From Anopheles merus (Eukaryota; Arthropoda; Insecta; Diptera; Culicidae): a DNA stretch of 64,000 bases. The DNA is taken from contig NC_054084.1 of assembly GCF_017562075.2 (NCBI RefSeq), forward strand, positions 36,398,499-36,462,498, read 5' to 3'. The notes under the pieces are model-generated. The model did not search any database, was not told where the DNA came from, and saw only the letters and a list, made by a program, of their open reading frames with translations. Numbering within the stretch: position 1 is the stretch's first letter; each line of letters starts with the position of its first letter. The translations under genes were made by a program, and so were the position numbers. Shown piece after piece: positions 36,803 through 48,940 of this stretch.

Positions 36803-37709
36803 TTATCCGCCAGTGACTTCGATCGAGGTACCGTTTACGTAGCTGCTCTTTTCCGATGCCAAAAAGGCTGCTACCTCCGCAATTTCTGCAAACAAATATT
36901 CTAAATTTACTCTAATCTAATTCCAATTGACCAAGGAACACTTATCATACCTTCCGGATTTCCGAAGCGCCGCAACGCACATTGCATGATGATCATATCT
37001 TTCACCTTCTGCGGCACCGTCCCCGTCATCGGCGTGTGGATGAACCCGGGCACGATCGCATTCACCCGGATGTTGTACCGGCCGAACTCGCGTGCCACCA
37101 CCTTGGTCATCGCTTCCACCCCGGCCTTGCTCGGGGAATAGTTCGACTGTCCGATGTTGCCGGTGCGGGCAACGATCGACGACACGTTCACCATCGAACC
37201 GGCCAGCTCGTGCTCGATCATGGCCCGGCCGAAACGTTGCAGCACCAACCACGTACCCTTCAGGTTCACGTTGATCACCGCATCAAAGTCGGACTCGGGC
37301 ATCTTCAGCAGGAAGTTATCGCGGGTAATACCGGCCGAATTAACGACCACCGTCGGTGGTCGCTTGTACCGGCCAATCACTTCATTCAGCACGGCATCAA
37401 CACTGTCGCCGGAAGAAACATCCATCTCGTAGGCCGCATTGTCGCCCGCCGTGAGCGATGCGATCGTTTCCTGGGCCGCCTGTACGTTACGATCGACCGC
37501 TACAACGATCGCACCATCGCGTGCCAACAGTTTGGTTGTCGCACGGCCAATTCCAGAACCGGCACCTGGTTTACGTAATAGTTGGTCCGGTTTTTTGGTG
37601 TTTAAGCATTAACTTGTGTTACTAACCAACTGCTAACTAAGGGGATGCTTCACGAACCACCATACTTACCGGTCACAAGGGCTAGCTTTCCTGCCAAAGG
37701 AGTGGCCAT
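36803..37709 (-). CDS. HSD17B8: estradiol 17-beta-dehydrogenase 8-like SDR (3-ketoacyl reductase)
   Basis: Three exons on the minus strand, 37709-37670, 37565-36951 and 36885-36803, encode 245 residues. It is a classical short-chain dehydrogenase: the dinucleotide loop TGAGSGIG is at residues 13-20, NSAG at 89-92, the catalytic Ser in NVSS at 142-143, and YSPSK with Tyr156 and Lys160. The opening LALVTGAGSGIG, the segments RPPTVVVNSAGIT and NVNLKGT, the PGFIHTPMT region and the C-terminal TSIEVTGG follow HSD17B8. In vertebrates HSD17B8 forms the mitochondrial 3-ketoacyl-ACP reductase with CBR4 and can oxidise estradiol. The first residues are short and mildly hydrophobic; no clear mitochondrial presequence is visible. 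Its stop lies 273 bases from the ATM stop, in convergent orientation, so the 3' UTRs may overlap. Confidence 0.88.
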
Positions 37710-37719
37710 ACTTGCGCAG

Positions 37720-38876
37720 CAGATGAAGGGCAAGGTTAAAGTAAGATTAATACAAATTAAAAACTGAGCGTAGATGACAACCGGAGGGGAATATGCTATC
37801 GCTTCCGCGGCAGCATATCAAAACAAACGAAGCGCACACACACACACAGTCATGCTATAAACATCTGATGATGGTAGACGGTGTGAAGGAATTATAGCAA
37901 CATAAGAAAGGGAAAGTTTGTTGATTTTTGTTATTAAATCATTTATGCTTTTACATTATAAGAGTGATGATTTTTTCAATAAATTTTTTTTAATTATTTC
38001 TATTTTTTATAAATTATGTTCGATTTGAAATGTAATTTCCTAGCAAAAACAGAGGTACAGGGTGGTCCATTCTGATTTTTGTTTTGTCTAAGCGACAGAG
38101 GTTTTATTATTTTATTATTTCAAGCATTACTTTCTTTACACAAGCTCTTCGTTATTTCTTCATTTAAAAATATATCAATAGCTTTTGATTAACCTTAAGG
38201 ACATAACACTTTTTCACTTTTTATTAGATTGTATTTTCAATATTTAATACAATTTTTACAATTTCTGATATCATGAATAGCAATTGCTTATGCTGTTTTT
38301 TAAATTTAATTCGAATGGTGTAAATAATAAAATAACCATTTTTTAAATAACTCAAACTTGGGAAGAAATAGTAGAACTATTTTCAATTATTTCATATAAT
38401 CCGTTTGTTTCTTGAAAATATTATTTGATTGCTCTCTGTTTTAAATACAAAGTGGTAAAAGAAGTCACTGGTTCAACGTAAAATCTTCAAATTAATAATG
38501 TATAACATCTTCTTGTTTTTCTTCTTCTGCTTCTTCAATTTGGCGCAAAGTTCTACGTGGACATGTCGCCCTATAGAGCCTTTCGGGACTTGTTTAGTAT
38601 CAGTGATGGACTGTGAATCTATAATTTGGGTAAAATGAAAATACTTGTGAACCATTAATGGAGCATTTTCTTTAACTGCATTGGTTGTGAAATATAGAGC
38701 TGCGTATAAAGAGCTAGGTGAAGTTGGGATTTGAATTCATGATGGAGATGGATTGTTCATTCGTACGACCTGACACGATTTTATTCCCATTCATGTTTCA
38801 TTATGCAATATGCTTGTATAAGCCACTATAACTGTGTAAGTCGTTAGGCGAAGAAAATGCAAATTATCTCCTTGAG

Positions 38877-38878
<2 letters not shown>
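37720..38878. other. AT-rich intergenic DNA
   Basis: No gene recognised. Contains the presumed promoter side of the HSD17B8 gene; a GC-richer leader extends to about 37.85 kb. Confidence 0.45.
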
Positions 38879-38946
<68 letters not shown>

Positions 38947-38986
38947 CTCGTCTCACTCTCTCATCCTCTCTCTCTCTCTTCTCTCA
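38879..38986. repeat. (TC)n microsatellite
   Basis: A perfect TC run from 38879 to about 38942, followed by interrupted CTCTC sequence to 38986. Confidence 0.97.
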
Positions 38987-39147
38987 GATGCTCGGTCACG
39001 ATAGAGCTGCAACCTCCCATCCATGCAGAGTCCATGCAGATCTCCGTCAGTCCGTAAGCCTAATCACTTTTAAAGCTGTTTTTTTCGTATACTATGCTAT
39101 GCTATTGCCTCATAGCATGATAGTAAGTCCTATCGTATGGGATGCTT

Positions 39148-41301
39148 TCAGGCTTCATGCACCAAGCTTGAGCCCATGCCGGGCATGTTGTAGTTCCGTT
39201 GACTTAACGGTACAGTCATGAGCTCGTCCGCTACGTTCTCTTTGCTCATCCTTAGTTGCGTTTCCAGATCCATCTGCCGGTGCAGCAGCTGTTGATAGGC
39301 TCCCACGCTCCACGCTACCGTGCCGATCACTAGCAAAGCAATCAGAGCACCCGCTCCCAGACCACCGATCAGCAACCAACGCATCGATTCTGTAATAGAT
39401 CATGCGTGAAAATGAGTAAACTATCCCATTACCTGCTCAACATCTCCGCCTCCTCACCTTCAACCACAATGTACCACGTTTTGGTGGCCCTGCCCAAACG
39501 GCTTCTACCGACGCACCGGTAGGTGGCTCGAGTTTCGTCCTCATCGAGCGCCACGCGCACGAAATGTCCCTGCGCATACCGCAGGTGCGCATCGTTCTTA
39601 AACCACACAATGTCGGGCGAAGGCGTACCGTCGATGTCACACTCGAGCCGTACCGCATCGCCGTGCGCGATCGTTACGTTCACCGAATCGTTCACACTCA
39701 CAACGTGCGGTTTCGAGGGATACTGGATCGATAGATTGAGCGTGCTGCGGACCCGGGTCCCATTCTTGTGGTGACCTTCACAAACTACCTCGTTCTGTGA
39801 GTCGTTTGTGATGTGCGCCAGGTACGTTATCGTCCACGCGTAGCCGAGCTGTTCTCCGGCAAGATGAAAGCTACTTCCACCGTGATGGATAGTGAGCTGG
39901 TTGGTGAAGTTGTAAACGTCCGCCTGGCACGTTATGTTCACGGTGTCATCGTACAGCACCACATCGGTGGGCGATTCGATACGGAATTGCATTGGCTCGT
40001 GGAAATTGCGCACAAACAGTAACGTTTCGATCGAGGAAGATCCTTCACCGTTCGATGCCCGGCAGGACACGATGCCGGGCTTTTGTACCGGCCAGGAAGG
40101 GATGATCACCTCAAAGATGGTGGTGTGGTTGAAGGGTGAGAGCTGATGAGCGAGGGAAACATTAAAGAGTATTTTTAGAATTCAAATATCCGTTTAATTC
40201 AAACCACTTACTCGTTCCAAGTGTTGCGGTACGGTTATGCTTTTCTCGCAGGCATCCCTTTGAATGTCGCTTAAGCGGTCCATTGCCGTCGGAAGGCATG
40301 GTGTGTAAGTGAAGGTAACGTTCGGCGTCGGATAAGCATGTCCTTGACAGCTTAAGTTGATGTGGCTTAAATTTCTTAACACAGAATAAGTGTCCATCCG
40401 TACGATAGGTTTACCTACAAAACGAATAGTATGAAGCGATGAAACGATCACATTGAAGACCTTCCTTTTTACCTCTTATTAAAATGTGCAGATGCATCAC
40501 TTCCAGCCGCTTGTTGATCGTTATCTTAACGTGAAACTGTGCACTCGCCTCCATCGTTGCATTGCGCACACTGTACGCTACGACACCGTTCATGCGCTGC
40601 TCGTTACATTCTTCCGCATGGTGGCGAAAGTGATCACAGAACCGTACGGCGCCCGCCTCCCGTTCGAGGCTAATCTCTCCCTCGAGCAGCGGTGCGTGAA
40701 AGATGGCCAGCTCGAACGTTCCATCGCTTTGGACATCCAGCACAGCACCACCACCTCCCAAGCTGTCGGTCGGTCGCAGCTCCGAAGGATCGTCCGTGGC
40801 GGACACCACGAACAGGCTCATGGTAGCGCAAAGTGTGTCAGTGGCACAGCAACGATAGCTACCGACGTGTGTCCTATCCACCGCACGTATCGTTAGCATT
40901 GCTCCGTGCGTGTCGAACCGGATCGCGCTGAGAGGATGTGAACTGAGTGGCTTGGAATTGGAAAGTGAAATAGTTTAAGATAGAGGGAGCAATTAAGCGG
41001 AGCGGATTTTTGTTACCTCCTTTGGATATTGTGCTGCTGCAGATCCGTTGGATGAAAAGTACCAAAGAAAAGGCTTCTGCCCGGTGGAAGCCATACAGCG
41101 CAGCTGTATCTTGCTGTACTGGACCGCAATTCTTGGACCACTGATGTGAATGAGGGATGCTTTTACTTAGGGAAATAGAGTATAAAATTGTAAAATATAA
41201 TATAACGTCTTAAAACTTATGACTAACAATGACTTACCAATGCTGAGCGCAACGCTGAGATTCACTAATATTAAAACTGTTTTGCACAATTGTTGTACCA
41301 T
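39148..41301 (-). CDS. Ig-superfamily single-pass receptor without kinase domain
   Basis: Six coding exons on the minus strand, 41301-41238, 41165-41017, 40950-40473, 40414-40212, 40142-39458 and 39389-39148, join in frame to 606 residues. A signal peptide (about 1-21) is followed by an Ig domain with Cys45 and Cys105 (QLRCMAS...GSYRCC). Further Ig-like modules follow: HINLSCQGHAYP, GIVSCRASNGEG, NITCQADVY, RLECDIDGTPSPDIVWF with ATYRCVGRSR near the membrane. Many N-x-S/T sites are present. A membrane helix, LLIGGLGAGALIALLVIG, starts near residue 532, and a 53-residue tail contains heptad-like QLLHRQMDLETQLRMSKENV. The ectodomain arrangement recalls PDGF/VEGF receptors (fly Pvr), but no kinase follows. 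It may be a decoy, co-receptor or adhesion protein. The exon 2 acceptor at 41166 was chosen because it is the only one keeping the Ig frame. Confidence 0.8.
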
Positions 41302-41309
41302 CTTGTTGG

Positions 41310-44300
41310 TGGAGTGCAGCTTTTGTGTGCTATATTAGTGCGAATTAATCCAAACCATCGTACGGGCACGACATTCCGTGGGTGACTGCTTCTGCTGTGC
41401 GATTAAGATAGAACGTGTTAAAATGCAATTCTGCCAATGATTCATAATACGTTGGTAGAACCTTCGTTCCCGCTCACTCACTCCCCGCTTGTGCGTCCGT
41501 TTAAACACACAAACAAATAACGCAAATTCACGCATTCCCAGATTGGGCGTGTGCTTGAGTGATTTCACAAGGGATTTTTAAAAATGTCGCAGTACTGTGT
41601 TATCTTTAATTCGCTAATTAAACAATGTTATCTTCGTGCTATTTTTGTCCAAATATCATATGCTATGTATCTAATCCATAGATTGATTTAATCCATAGCT
41701 GTTCAAATCGATGAATTCTGCTTTCAAATACAGATGACGCAAATTAGATGAGGGAATATCTCCTACAAAATGTACCGAAAAGAAACTAGTTACTTTTGGA
41801 TGAGTAATTCGTTACGCTAACAGTACAAGGGAAGGAGCGTTAACCTTAGAAACACTCAGAGGTAGATCTACTAATCGATATATAAATCGGTGAATTACTG
41901 GCTCCATGGTTAATTGTGAGCTAGCGTGAAAGCGAATAGAATCATTCTCTCCCTCAATCCTTCAACTGTAGACACAATTGTTTAACAAACTTTATTTAAC
42001 GTAAAGTGTATTTTGTGAGCTTCAATCAAAAATCCAAACTTGTCGTTCATTTTTGTACGATTTCTAAATAGAACGCTTGGCTATACTCTCCTTAGGACAG
42101 GTTGTTCTTAAGATACTCTATTACCGACCGATCGAGAAGAACCTGCGTGAGCTGAATCAAGCGCTACTTTTGGTGTAATTTTGTGTGGAGGGTGGTTTTT
42201 AGCCACTAAATACATTATTTGATATGATACTGACTGAAAAATTACAATTTTAAACCTTTTCGAATTGTGCTTGAAATTCGATCTAAACGGGTAATTATTT
42301 TGCATTTCAAGTTTCGTACTCATCCAGACCCATTCGAACTCATTCAGACTGATCCGGACTGATCTGGTCTTATCTGGACCGATCTGGACTGATCCGGAGT
42401 CGAATCCGGTTATGATCCGGAGTCGGATTCACATTTTGCGCACTGGAGTCGGAGTTGATTCACCACTCCATCACGGATTATCCATCACTAGATTAGATCA
42501 ACGGATTAATCTGTAGTTGTATCGATTTTTGAATAGTGTACCGATTCACAGATTTGTTTGCAAAAAAAAAAACAACTAATTTACCGGTTCACGTTCACGT
42601 TCACAGCAATGAACGACTCGGTATCACTCACGTTCACTTAAAAATAAACCGAAATGCCCACCTCTAGTCCAAACCCGCCAGAACAGCGAACGCCTATTGC
42701 TCTTATGTAACTGTCAGCGCCATAACTATGTCTTATCATTCGAGAACTGGGTGTTAGATTAACGATACGAACTTACAATCATATTATCATCCCATGTTAT
42801 CGCTTCATGTCGATTTTTTATTTGTAAGCATACATTTTATTTGAATGCTTTAAAAACCTCTAAAATCCTATCAATCATTCTTATAATCATTCTAAAACCA
42901 GCGCTAGATCTATTCTTACACTAATCCTAATAAGTCCATAATCAAATGATGGGCTTATTCGGCAGAATCATCAATCCATCATTTTCTGGGATATACGAAT
43001 GATCATACATAGTTAATTTTAACACATCTAACAGGGTTTGTTATTGATCGGTCATGAGCTTCCCGATGTCATAGAGTGGAAAGAGTGGATATTAGAGATT
43101 CCAACTATCAGAATGGACAAACACGGCAAAGATAATGCATTAGGAAGGTGACTGCTTCACTATGAGCTCCTCCCGAACTATTTGGCTCTTTTTGCCCTGA
43201 TAGATAAGAAGTGGGCCGCAGGGCACTGTATCAAATTTGAAGTTATGCTATCAAATCTATAAATAAATTGGGAAAACCGTAATGTATAGACGGATCTATC
43301 GTCAATTCCTCCAGCGATCAGTCAAGTAGGTGTCATGCTGAGTGCTTCAACATGTTAATGTAATTTCAGGTTTTATACACGCTACGATGGCATTGTCCTA
43401 TGTGACTAAGTCCCCAATTTCAATCAAAAATATAAAGATGGCATAGGTTTCTATAATAATAGCTAAACGAAGAAAAACAATTAAAGCCTTGGTCATCATC
43501 ATCTTCCTTGGTTGGTTAATGATCGAACGAATTAGTAAGGTACTAATTAGTTGAAATAGAACTTGGCCAACACCGGAAAACTCCGGTTCAATGCGTGCTT
43601 CATGTTACAATTCTGTTGACATCAAGAATATCATTACTTAAATCGTTATTCGAACACATGTAATTATTAGATTTACATCATTCCCCAACGAAGAATCTGC
43701 AGTAAAATCTTCTCACTGATTGCTGATCTGATTTGATGTAATATGATAACATTTATTCTTGTCTCTATTTCTGGTCCTGGAGAAACACAGATTGAATCGT
43801 TTAAGATCATGAAATTCATTCGAGCCGATTGCTCACTTTGTCACAGTACCCCACCCATACATTATGTCTGACTCACCGTTGCTTAAGGCGTTGACACCTT
43901 GATCATGGCTAAGCTGCTGCGCCCTTGAACTGGGACGCGATGTCCATGAACCTTGCATTGGTGATCTTCAGCTGGGATGTAATCGTTGAGAATTGTGGCG
44001 GAAGTTGAAGCAGTTAAACATAGTTCCATTTCCCAACGAGATGAGTAGATGGTGGAGATCGTCAAGCATGGGATCTTGATTTAGATTTTGATGAAAATAA
44101 TTAAAGCTTGCGTATGGTAAGCTCAGCATAAACATGGATTAAATTGAAACATGCATACACGAAGCCTGTGGTGTATTTGAAGAGAAAAATGCTTAAAATC
44201 CGACGGCGACGGTATATCATAAAATTCAGTTCCCTCGCCCAATTTGAAAACGGTCAAAAGATAATCAAAACGATCATTTTTGCATGAACAACACTGATCG

Positions 44301-44540
44301 CAGCGGTTTAGTATCATATATATGTACACACACACACACTCGTCAATCATTTTTTAGAATAATTGGTCAGTAGTTTCATGGCCTTATATTGATGCTGTAC
44401 AATTCTGCCAAGGTTATTGTAGCCTTACATATCAATAGTGAGCAGTAATGATCACCTATCTGTCCGATCTTCATGCATTACGCTCTTAGCCTAATAGCGA
44501 ACAATTAAAATGGGGATTCACGCAAACCAAACAGTACTAA
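41310..44540. other. AT-rich intergenic DNA with degenerate repeats
   Basis: No gene recognised in 3.2 kb. The visible structures are the GATCYGGACT-type array near 42330-42450 and the hAT-like end near 42580-42668, listed separately. Short frames at 43883-44065 and 44123-44350 on the minus strand carry no recognisable signal. Confidence 0.45.
42330..42668. repeat. degenerate GATCYGGACT array and hAT-like terminus
   Basis: From 42330 the decamer GATC[T/C]GGACT recurs imperfectly with GAGTCGGA variants to about 42460. At 42582-42618 GTTCACGTTCAC and CTCACGTTCACTT repeats lead to TGCCCACCTCTAG (42656-42668). Read on the minus strand, the end CTAGAGGTGGGCA resembles hAT transposon termini, which often start CAGAGGTGGGCA and carry GTTCACG subterminal repeats. 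The opposite end and an 8-base duplication were not found. Confidence 0.4.
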
Positions 44541-44543
44541 GCA

Positions 44544-44551
44544 CCATAAAA
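44544..44551 (+). promoter_or_regulatory. TATA-like box of the secreted orphan gene
   Basis: CCATAAAA lies about 65 bases before the ATG at 44612, placing a possible transcription start near 44575. Confidence 0.35.
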
Positions 44552-44611
44552 CACGGACCGCACCGTCCATTCGATTAGTTAAATTTGGAGCTTTTGCCGT
44601 TGCACAAACCA

Positions 44612-44998
44612 ATGGAACGTCCCGCCGTTCTCCGTTTAGTTTCGGGTCCATCACGACGTTGGACACTGATCGGTGTGCTTCTATTGTTTACCGCCGTTGT
44701 ACACATTTCATCCGCAATAGAAGTGGGTGGTGATGTTGGCAAGCAAACTGGGAAGGTTGCCGTCGCCAAGCACACCACGTCCGATCATGTGCGGGAGGTC
44801 CTGGGGCGTGTCTTTGGACGGGACGATCACTCCGGCAGCCACAGCTCGAGCTCGAGCGACGAACGGAGCAGCGATCGGAGTGGTGGCCGCTGGGGCCGAA
44901 ACCGAGACAACTGCCGGTACGTGAGCCGGTCGGGGAAGTTTTGCAAGTGTGACTGCTACGATCGTAACGATCGCTCACGTTCCGGGCTTTTCGGTTGA
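44612..44998 (+). CDS. small secreted protein with Cys-rich C-terminus, orphan
   Basis: An intronless frame of 128 residues from ATG 44612; an earlier in-frame TTG at 44585 is not a start. Basic residues precede a hydrophobic stretch (about 20-36, LIGVLLLFTAVVHISSA), fitting a signal peptide. The middle is hydrophilic with HSGSHSSSSSDERSS, then GGRWGRNRDN. Four cysteines lie close together near the C-terminus (NCRYVSRSGKFCKCDCYDRN), spaced C-X10-C-X-C-X-C, enough for two disulphides. High GC in a very AT-rich neighbourhood and an AATAAA near 45142 support a real gene. I do not recognise the family; a secreted peptide, salivary or cuticle role cannot be told apart. Confidence 0.7.
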   Translation: MERPAVLRLVSGPSRRWTLIGVLLLFTAVVHISSAIEVGGDVGKQTGKVAVAKHTTSDHVREVLGRVFGRDDHSGSHSSSSSDERSSDRSGGRWGRNRDNCRYVSRSGKFCKCDCYDRNDRSRSGLFG

Positions 44999-44999
44999 G

Positions 45000-45457
45000 A
45001 ATGAGTGACCACCAGCGGGTGATGCTTTTCCGCCCTTTCGGAGTGCAGGCTGAGGGTCGATTGTCGTGCATTGTGGAGAGAGACCAGTGGGAATGTGTGG
45101 GAGTGTTTGTTTAATAAGCGTGGTGAATTCCTATTGTGGTAAATAAATCATGGCGATTTTTGGTGCAATTGTTAATATTTTAAAGATTTTCGTTTTTTTT
45201 TTTTTTTGTAAATTCAGCATTAACATAATCAAAATGACATCATGAAAATCATACTCCAATAATGTAGATTTCTTACAATGTCTGATATATTCAAGTTCGA
45301 AATACTTCACTGACTTCGTCCCTTTTTTAGCGGGACTATTTCGTCTTTTTATTGCTTATTTTCTCCAAATCATAATAAATGTTTCGATAAGCTACTGTAA
45401 CTGAGCTTATTTGGAGATTTGTTAAATAAGCTATTAAAAATGTGTATGTATGTAAAA
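45000..45457. other. 3' flank of the orphan gene
   Basis: AATAAA near 45142, then AT-rich DNA. No further gene. Confidence 0.45.
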
Positions 45458-45662
45458 TTGGGCAGGTCTGGTGGTACAGTCGTCAACTCGTACGACGTAA
45501 TAACATGCCCGTTATGGGTTCAGGCCCCAAATAGACCGTGTCGCCATACGTAGGACTGACTATCCTGCTATGGTAACAATAAGTCACCGAAAGCCAAGCT
45601 CATTTCACTAAGTGGGTATAGGCAGGCCTTGACCAACAGCGGTTGTTGTGCCATAGAAGAAG
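45458..45662 (+). mobile_element. SINE200-type SINE, full length
   Basis: A 205-base tRNA-derived SINE. The internal promoter is visible as TACAGTCGTCAACTCGTACG near the start and the B-box-like GGGTTCAGGCCCC. It continues through TAGGACTGACTATCCTGCTA and GGCAGGCCTTGACC to a GAAGAAG tail. It is bounded by the 12-base duplication ATGTATGTAAAA (45446-45457 and 45663-45674). The sequence agrees with what I recall of Anopheles SINE200. Confidence 0.9.
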
Positions 45663-45674
45663 ATGTATGTAAAA

Positions 45675-48600
45675 ATGTTTGTATATGTATGTAAAAATAT
45701 GTAAACATATGTTTCATCAAGTTGATTCAATTCGAGACTCACTTGACTATTGTATTAGTTTTACTCATATGTTGTATGTTTGGAAGGATGGAAGGATGGA
45801 GTGAATAGGAAGAATCTCATCCAATTCCTTACTTTTTTTATTTATTTTATATTTTTTTGTTATTTTGAGTAAAATTTTATGTTCGTAACATTCATTTGTG
45901 TTCCTCTCGATGAAGTAAACTTTTAACCACTGCTTTTGAGCTAGTGTGCGTTAGTGAGAAATATTCATTTAAAATAATGCGTCAGGGATCGGAAATGATG
46001 ACATTTACTGGGCCCTAGATTCAGCTATGATAGCTGTTAGCTTGGATTTCCCATTCAATCTTGTATTTGGCCCGGCCTTGTCGTAAGGCCAATTTTGAAG
46101 GCAGACCTCTTCCACGAGCTGTTGGTTGTATTCCTGTTGAACATTTTCCAGTCCATCCTTATACGTCAGTTCTACCAAACGTTATGAATCTTTTTGAAAT
46201 CCTTATCGAATTTAAACTTATTTTTTGAATGTCTAAATAGTTTTTTTTTGCGACAGTAACACCTTATCACTGAAGAAAAGTGTTTGATGTCAACCACATA
46301 TTGCTTCCATGCTTTTATTGATCTTAATTTTTTCTCTTCTTTAGCGCAATGACCAACGTATTTACAGAGACTTTATATATTTATTTATTTATTTATTTAT
46401 TTGCTACATTCAATGGATAACTAAGGAATGGTCTTAGTTTCTAATCTAATGTAAGGTAGGACTTAAGATTGATTGTGTATGGGAATGTGCTGCGATATGG
46501 GCGTACTATGCAGCAGTTTAATCTATACTTGTTTGAATTTATCACTGAACACAAGATATGTTGCATCCATCTATGCTTTTACAGATTTTCAATGAATTAA
46601 AAATATCACAAAGCTACTAAACAATGTTATTTATGCATTTTTTGAGAAATGAGAAATGGCAGTTCAATGCAAAGGTGATGTTGCGTTTTGAAGAGGATAA
46701 TTGTAAAAAAACGGTAATCAGAGCACTTTTTCATAAAAAAACGATATAATTCATGGCCCGTTTCAAATATTCTGATTGGAAAAACATGAAGTTAATAAAA
46801 ACTGGCTAGGTTTTACCAAACTATAATATAAACTTTATAAAAAAATCAGAAATTTGTGATAAAATATATACTTTGACTCATTCTCCGTTTTATTCGAGTA
46901 TCCGGGCGAGGTAAAGCTATAAAATAAAATTCCTTTCCGATCATTCATTTGATGCTTATTTGCCAATGTAGGGCTAGCATGTAGTTACTTAACTTAAACT
47001 TTAAATAAAAATAGAAAAAATATAGCCCAATTTGCTTCAAGCATTTTAGCCCATTTTGCACAAGGTTTGCAACATTTGTATATTTTGGTTTAAACATTAT
47101 AAAAAGAAACATTGATTTACACAAAGTTACACAAACAAATTGTAGAGAAAGGTCATATTTTTCTCCATTTTTTTATGAAAGGTGGACATTTTGCCCCATT
47201 TTCCTTTAGCATACAGTACAACTATACAGTCAGTCAAGTCTTTGCTAGGTGAGGAAGCTTCCGAAAGCACCTCAACAACCCATATATTTATTTATTCTTT
47301 TACATACTTTTAAACATATTTTTTATTAATCAGACCAAACATCATGACGATAGTATATTGTATGAAAGCAAAAGAAAAACTTTTGTAAATTGATTTTGAT
47401 TATCACGTTCCGCCTTTTCCCTCTTAATGTAGCAACCAATTTGGCTGGATAAACGAAAAAAACAATTATCGGATAATCATACTAAAACAAATTCCTATAA
47501 AAAAGAGGAACAAAAATAACACACCAAGGAAGAAGGCACGTTCCCGTAACTTCCACAACCCATAACAAATACATTTAAACAATTGTACATTGAAACGGTC
47601 CACACCGTTGTGCCGCGCCGTCCCTTAAATTCCACAGAAAAGTCTCATATCCTTCTATGTAGCAGCTGACGTGTGTAAGTAAAGATTGTATGTATAGTTT
47701 CGGTTTTATGCAAACAGAACCGGCCAACCCATCCAGCCTAACATGGTTAATCTCGCAATTAATTGTTGGACGACGATGGTGATGTGCTCCATGCTAATGG
47801 TTTACGTGGCTTCTTTGCACACCACAACTCTCCACTAATTAAGCCCACACACATGAAGGTATTTTTATGGAGCGAACTAAAGTTTCGCGTTACTTTTGGC
47901 TTTGTTTTGATCTCTTTCTTCCTAATTATTTGTTCGTTTTTTTTTGTGTTGATTTCTTGTTTGTTCGACAAACGATCATCGTGCTTCGGTCGGGACTGCC
48001 AAAAACACTGCCCCGAACTCCGAAACTCGTGTTTGCGCTGCTTTTGTTATTGTCGCTTTCGTGTTTGTTGTGTTTGTTTCGGCTAAATTCCGTTCTGATT
48101 CGGAATCGGATTCTGTAATACGCTAAATAAAGCGTTTGATTTGAATTTGCTGCATCATGATGATATTCCACTGCCGCTGCTGCTGGGCGATAAACTTGCT
48201 AATTTAGAATGTCCATCCAGCGGGATGAGTCACACTGTCTCCCGATCACCAGGTTCATTTAGCATCCCTCTTCCTCCCTGGAGGTGGTTCAATCCAATGT
48301 CAATGTTATGAACCTATACCCTGTACCGAGAGGGGGAGACTCGATCGTGGCAAAAGGGACAACGGATCGGATAAGAAACCGGTTAGCGGTTTAACAAACC
48401 CTAACCACACACGCGGCACTGCGCGATCGCGGCGAGGTTATTGCGCTCGCCGTGGTCTATTTCTAGCTATTCCATCTCCTCCTCCCCCCCCCCCCCAACT
48501 GCAAGCGAATGCCCTAATGCATGACTAGGCTTTGTAAAGTGTCGGCATAAGTGGTGTTTGATACTTGCCGAAATCGGGCCTAACCCCAGCCTCCCGGGGT

Positions 48601-48860
48601 CTTTTGTACTTAAAACGCCTAAGACCGTTGCATTGTTTTAGCCATTTATGAGCCATGAACGCGCCAAAAAACAACAACGGCCAGAACAATGTCCAGCCTT
48701 GAAAGGAAAAGTTGGGCCTTCTAAAGCTTGCGTACCTTTTTATGACCCTTGCGGATGATGTAATGGACAAGGAACAAAGTGTTGCATTGTTTAAGGTTCC
48801 GGAGTGCAAACTGTCACCAGACCTGGCCGACCGATCTAGCCACAACTGCCCAAAAACCTC
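45675..48860. other. AT-rich intergenic DNA
   Basis: More than 3 kb without a convincing gene. Contains (TTTA)n at 46379-46402. A GC-richer patch around 47.58-48.13 kb ends in AATAAA near 48124 and could be a non-coding transcript; its frames (for example 47763-48086) lack recognisable features. Poly-C lies at 48484-48498. Confidence 0.4.
46379..46402. repeat. (TTTA)n microsatellite
   Basis: About six tandem TTTA units. Confidence 0.85.
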
Positions 48861-48861
48861 C

Positions 48862-48869
48862 TATTTAAG
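48862..48869 (+). promoter_or_regulatory. TATA box of the first Gly/Tyr-rich gene
   Basis: TATTTAAG, about 79 bases before the ATG at 48941. Confidence 0.5.
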
Positions 48870-48940
48870 GGACGCTTCTGGTGTTACGGTGGACATTACA
48901 TCTTTCGTACGCAAATCAGATAACATCCCGTCCATTCAAG

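Noticed and set aside
45480..45540. tRNA gene suggested by an A-box and B-box
   Set aside because: These are the internal promoter of the SINE at 45458-45662, bounded by a 12-base target duplication.
47763..48086. 107-codon frame near an AATAAA
   Set aside because: Low-complexity Phe/Cys/Leu-rich product with no recognisable feature; kept only as a possible non-coding transcript.
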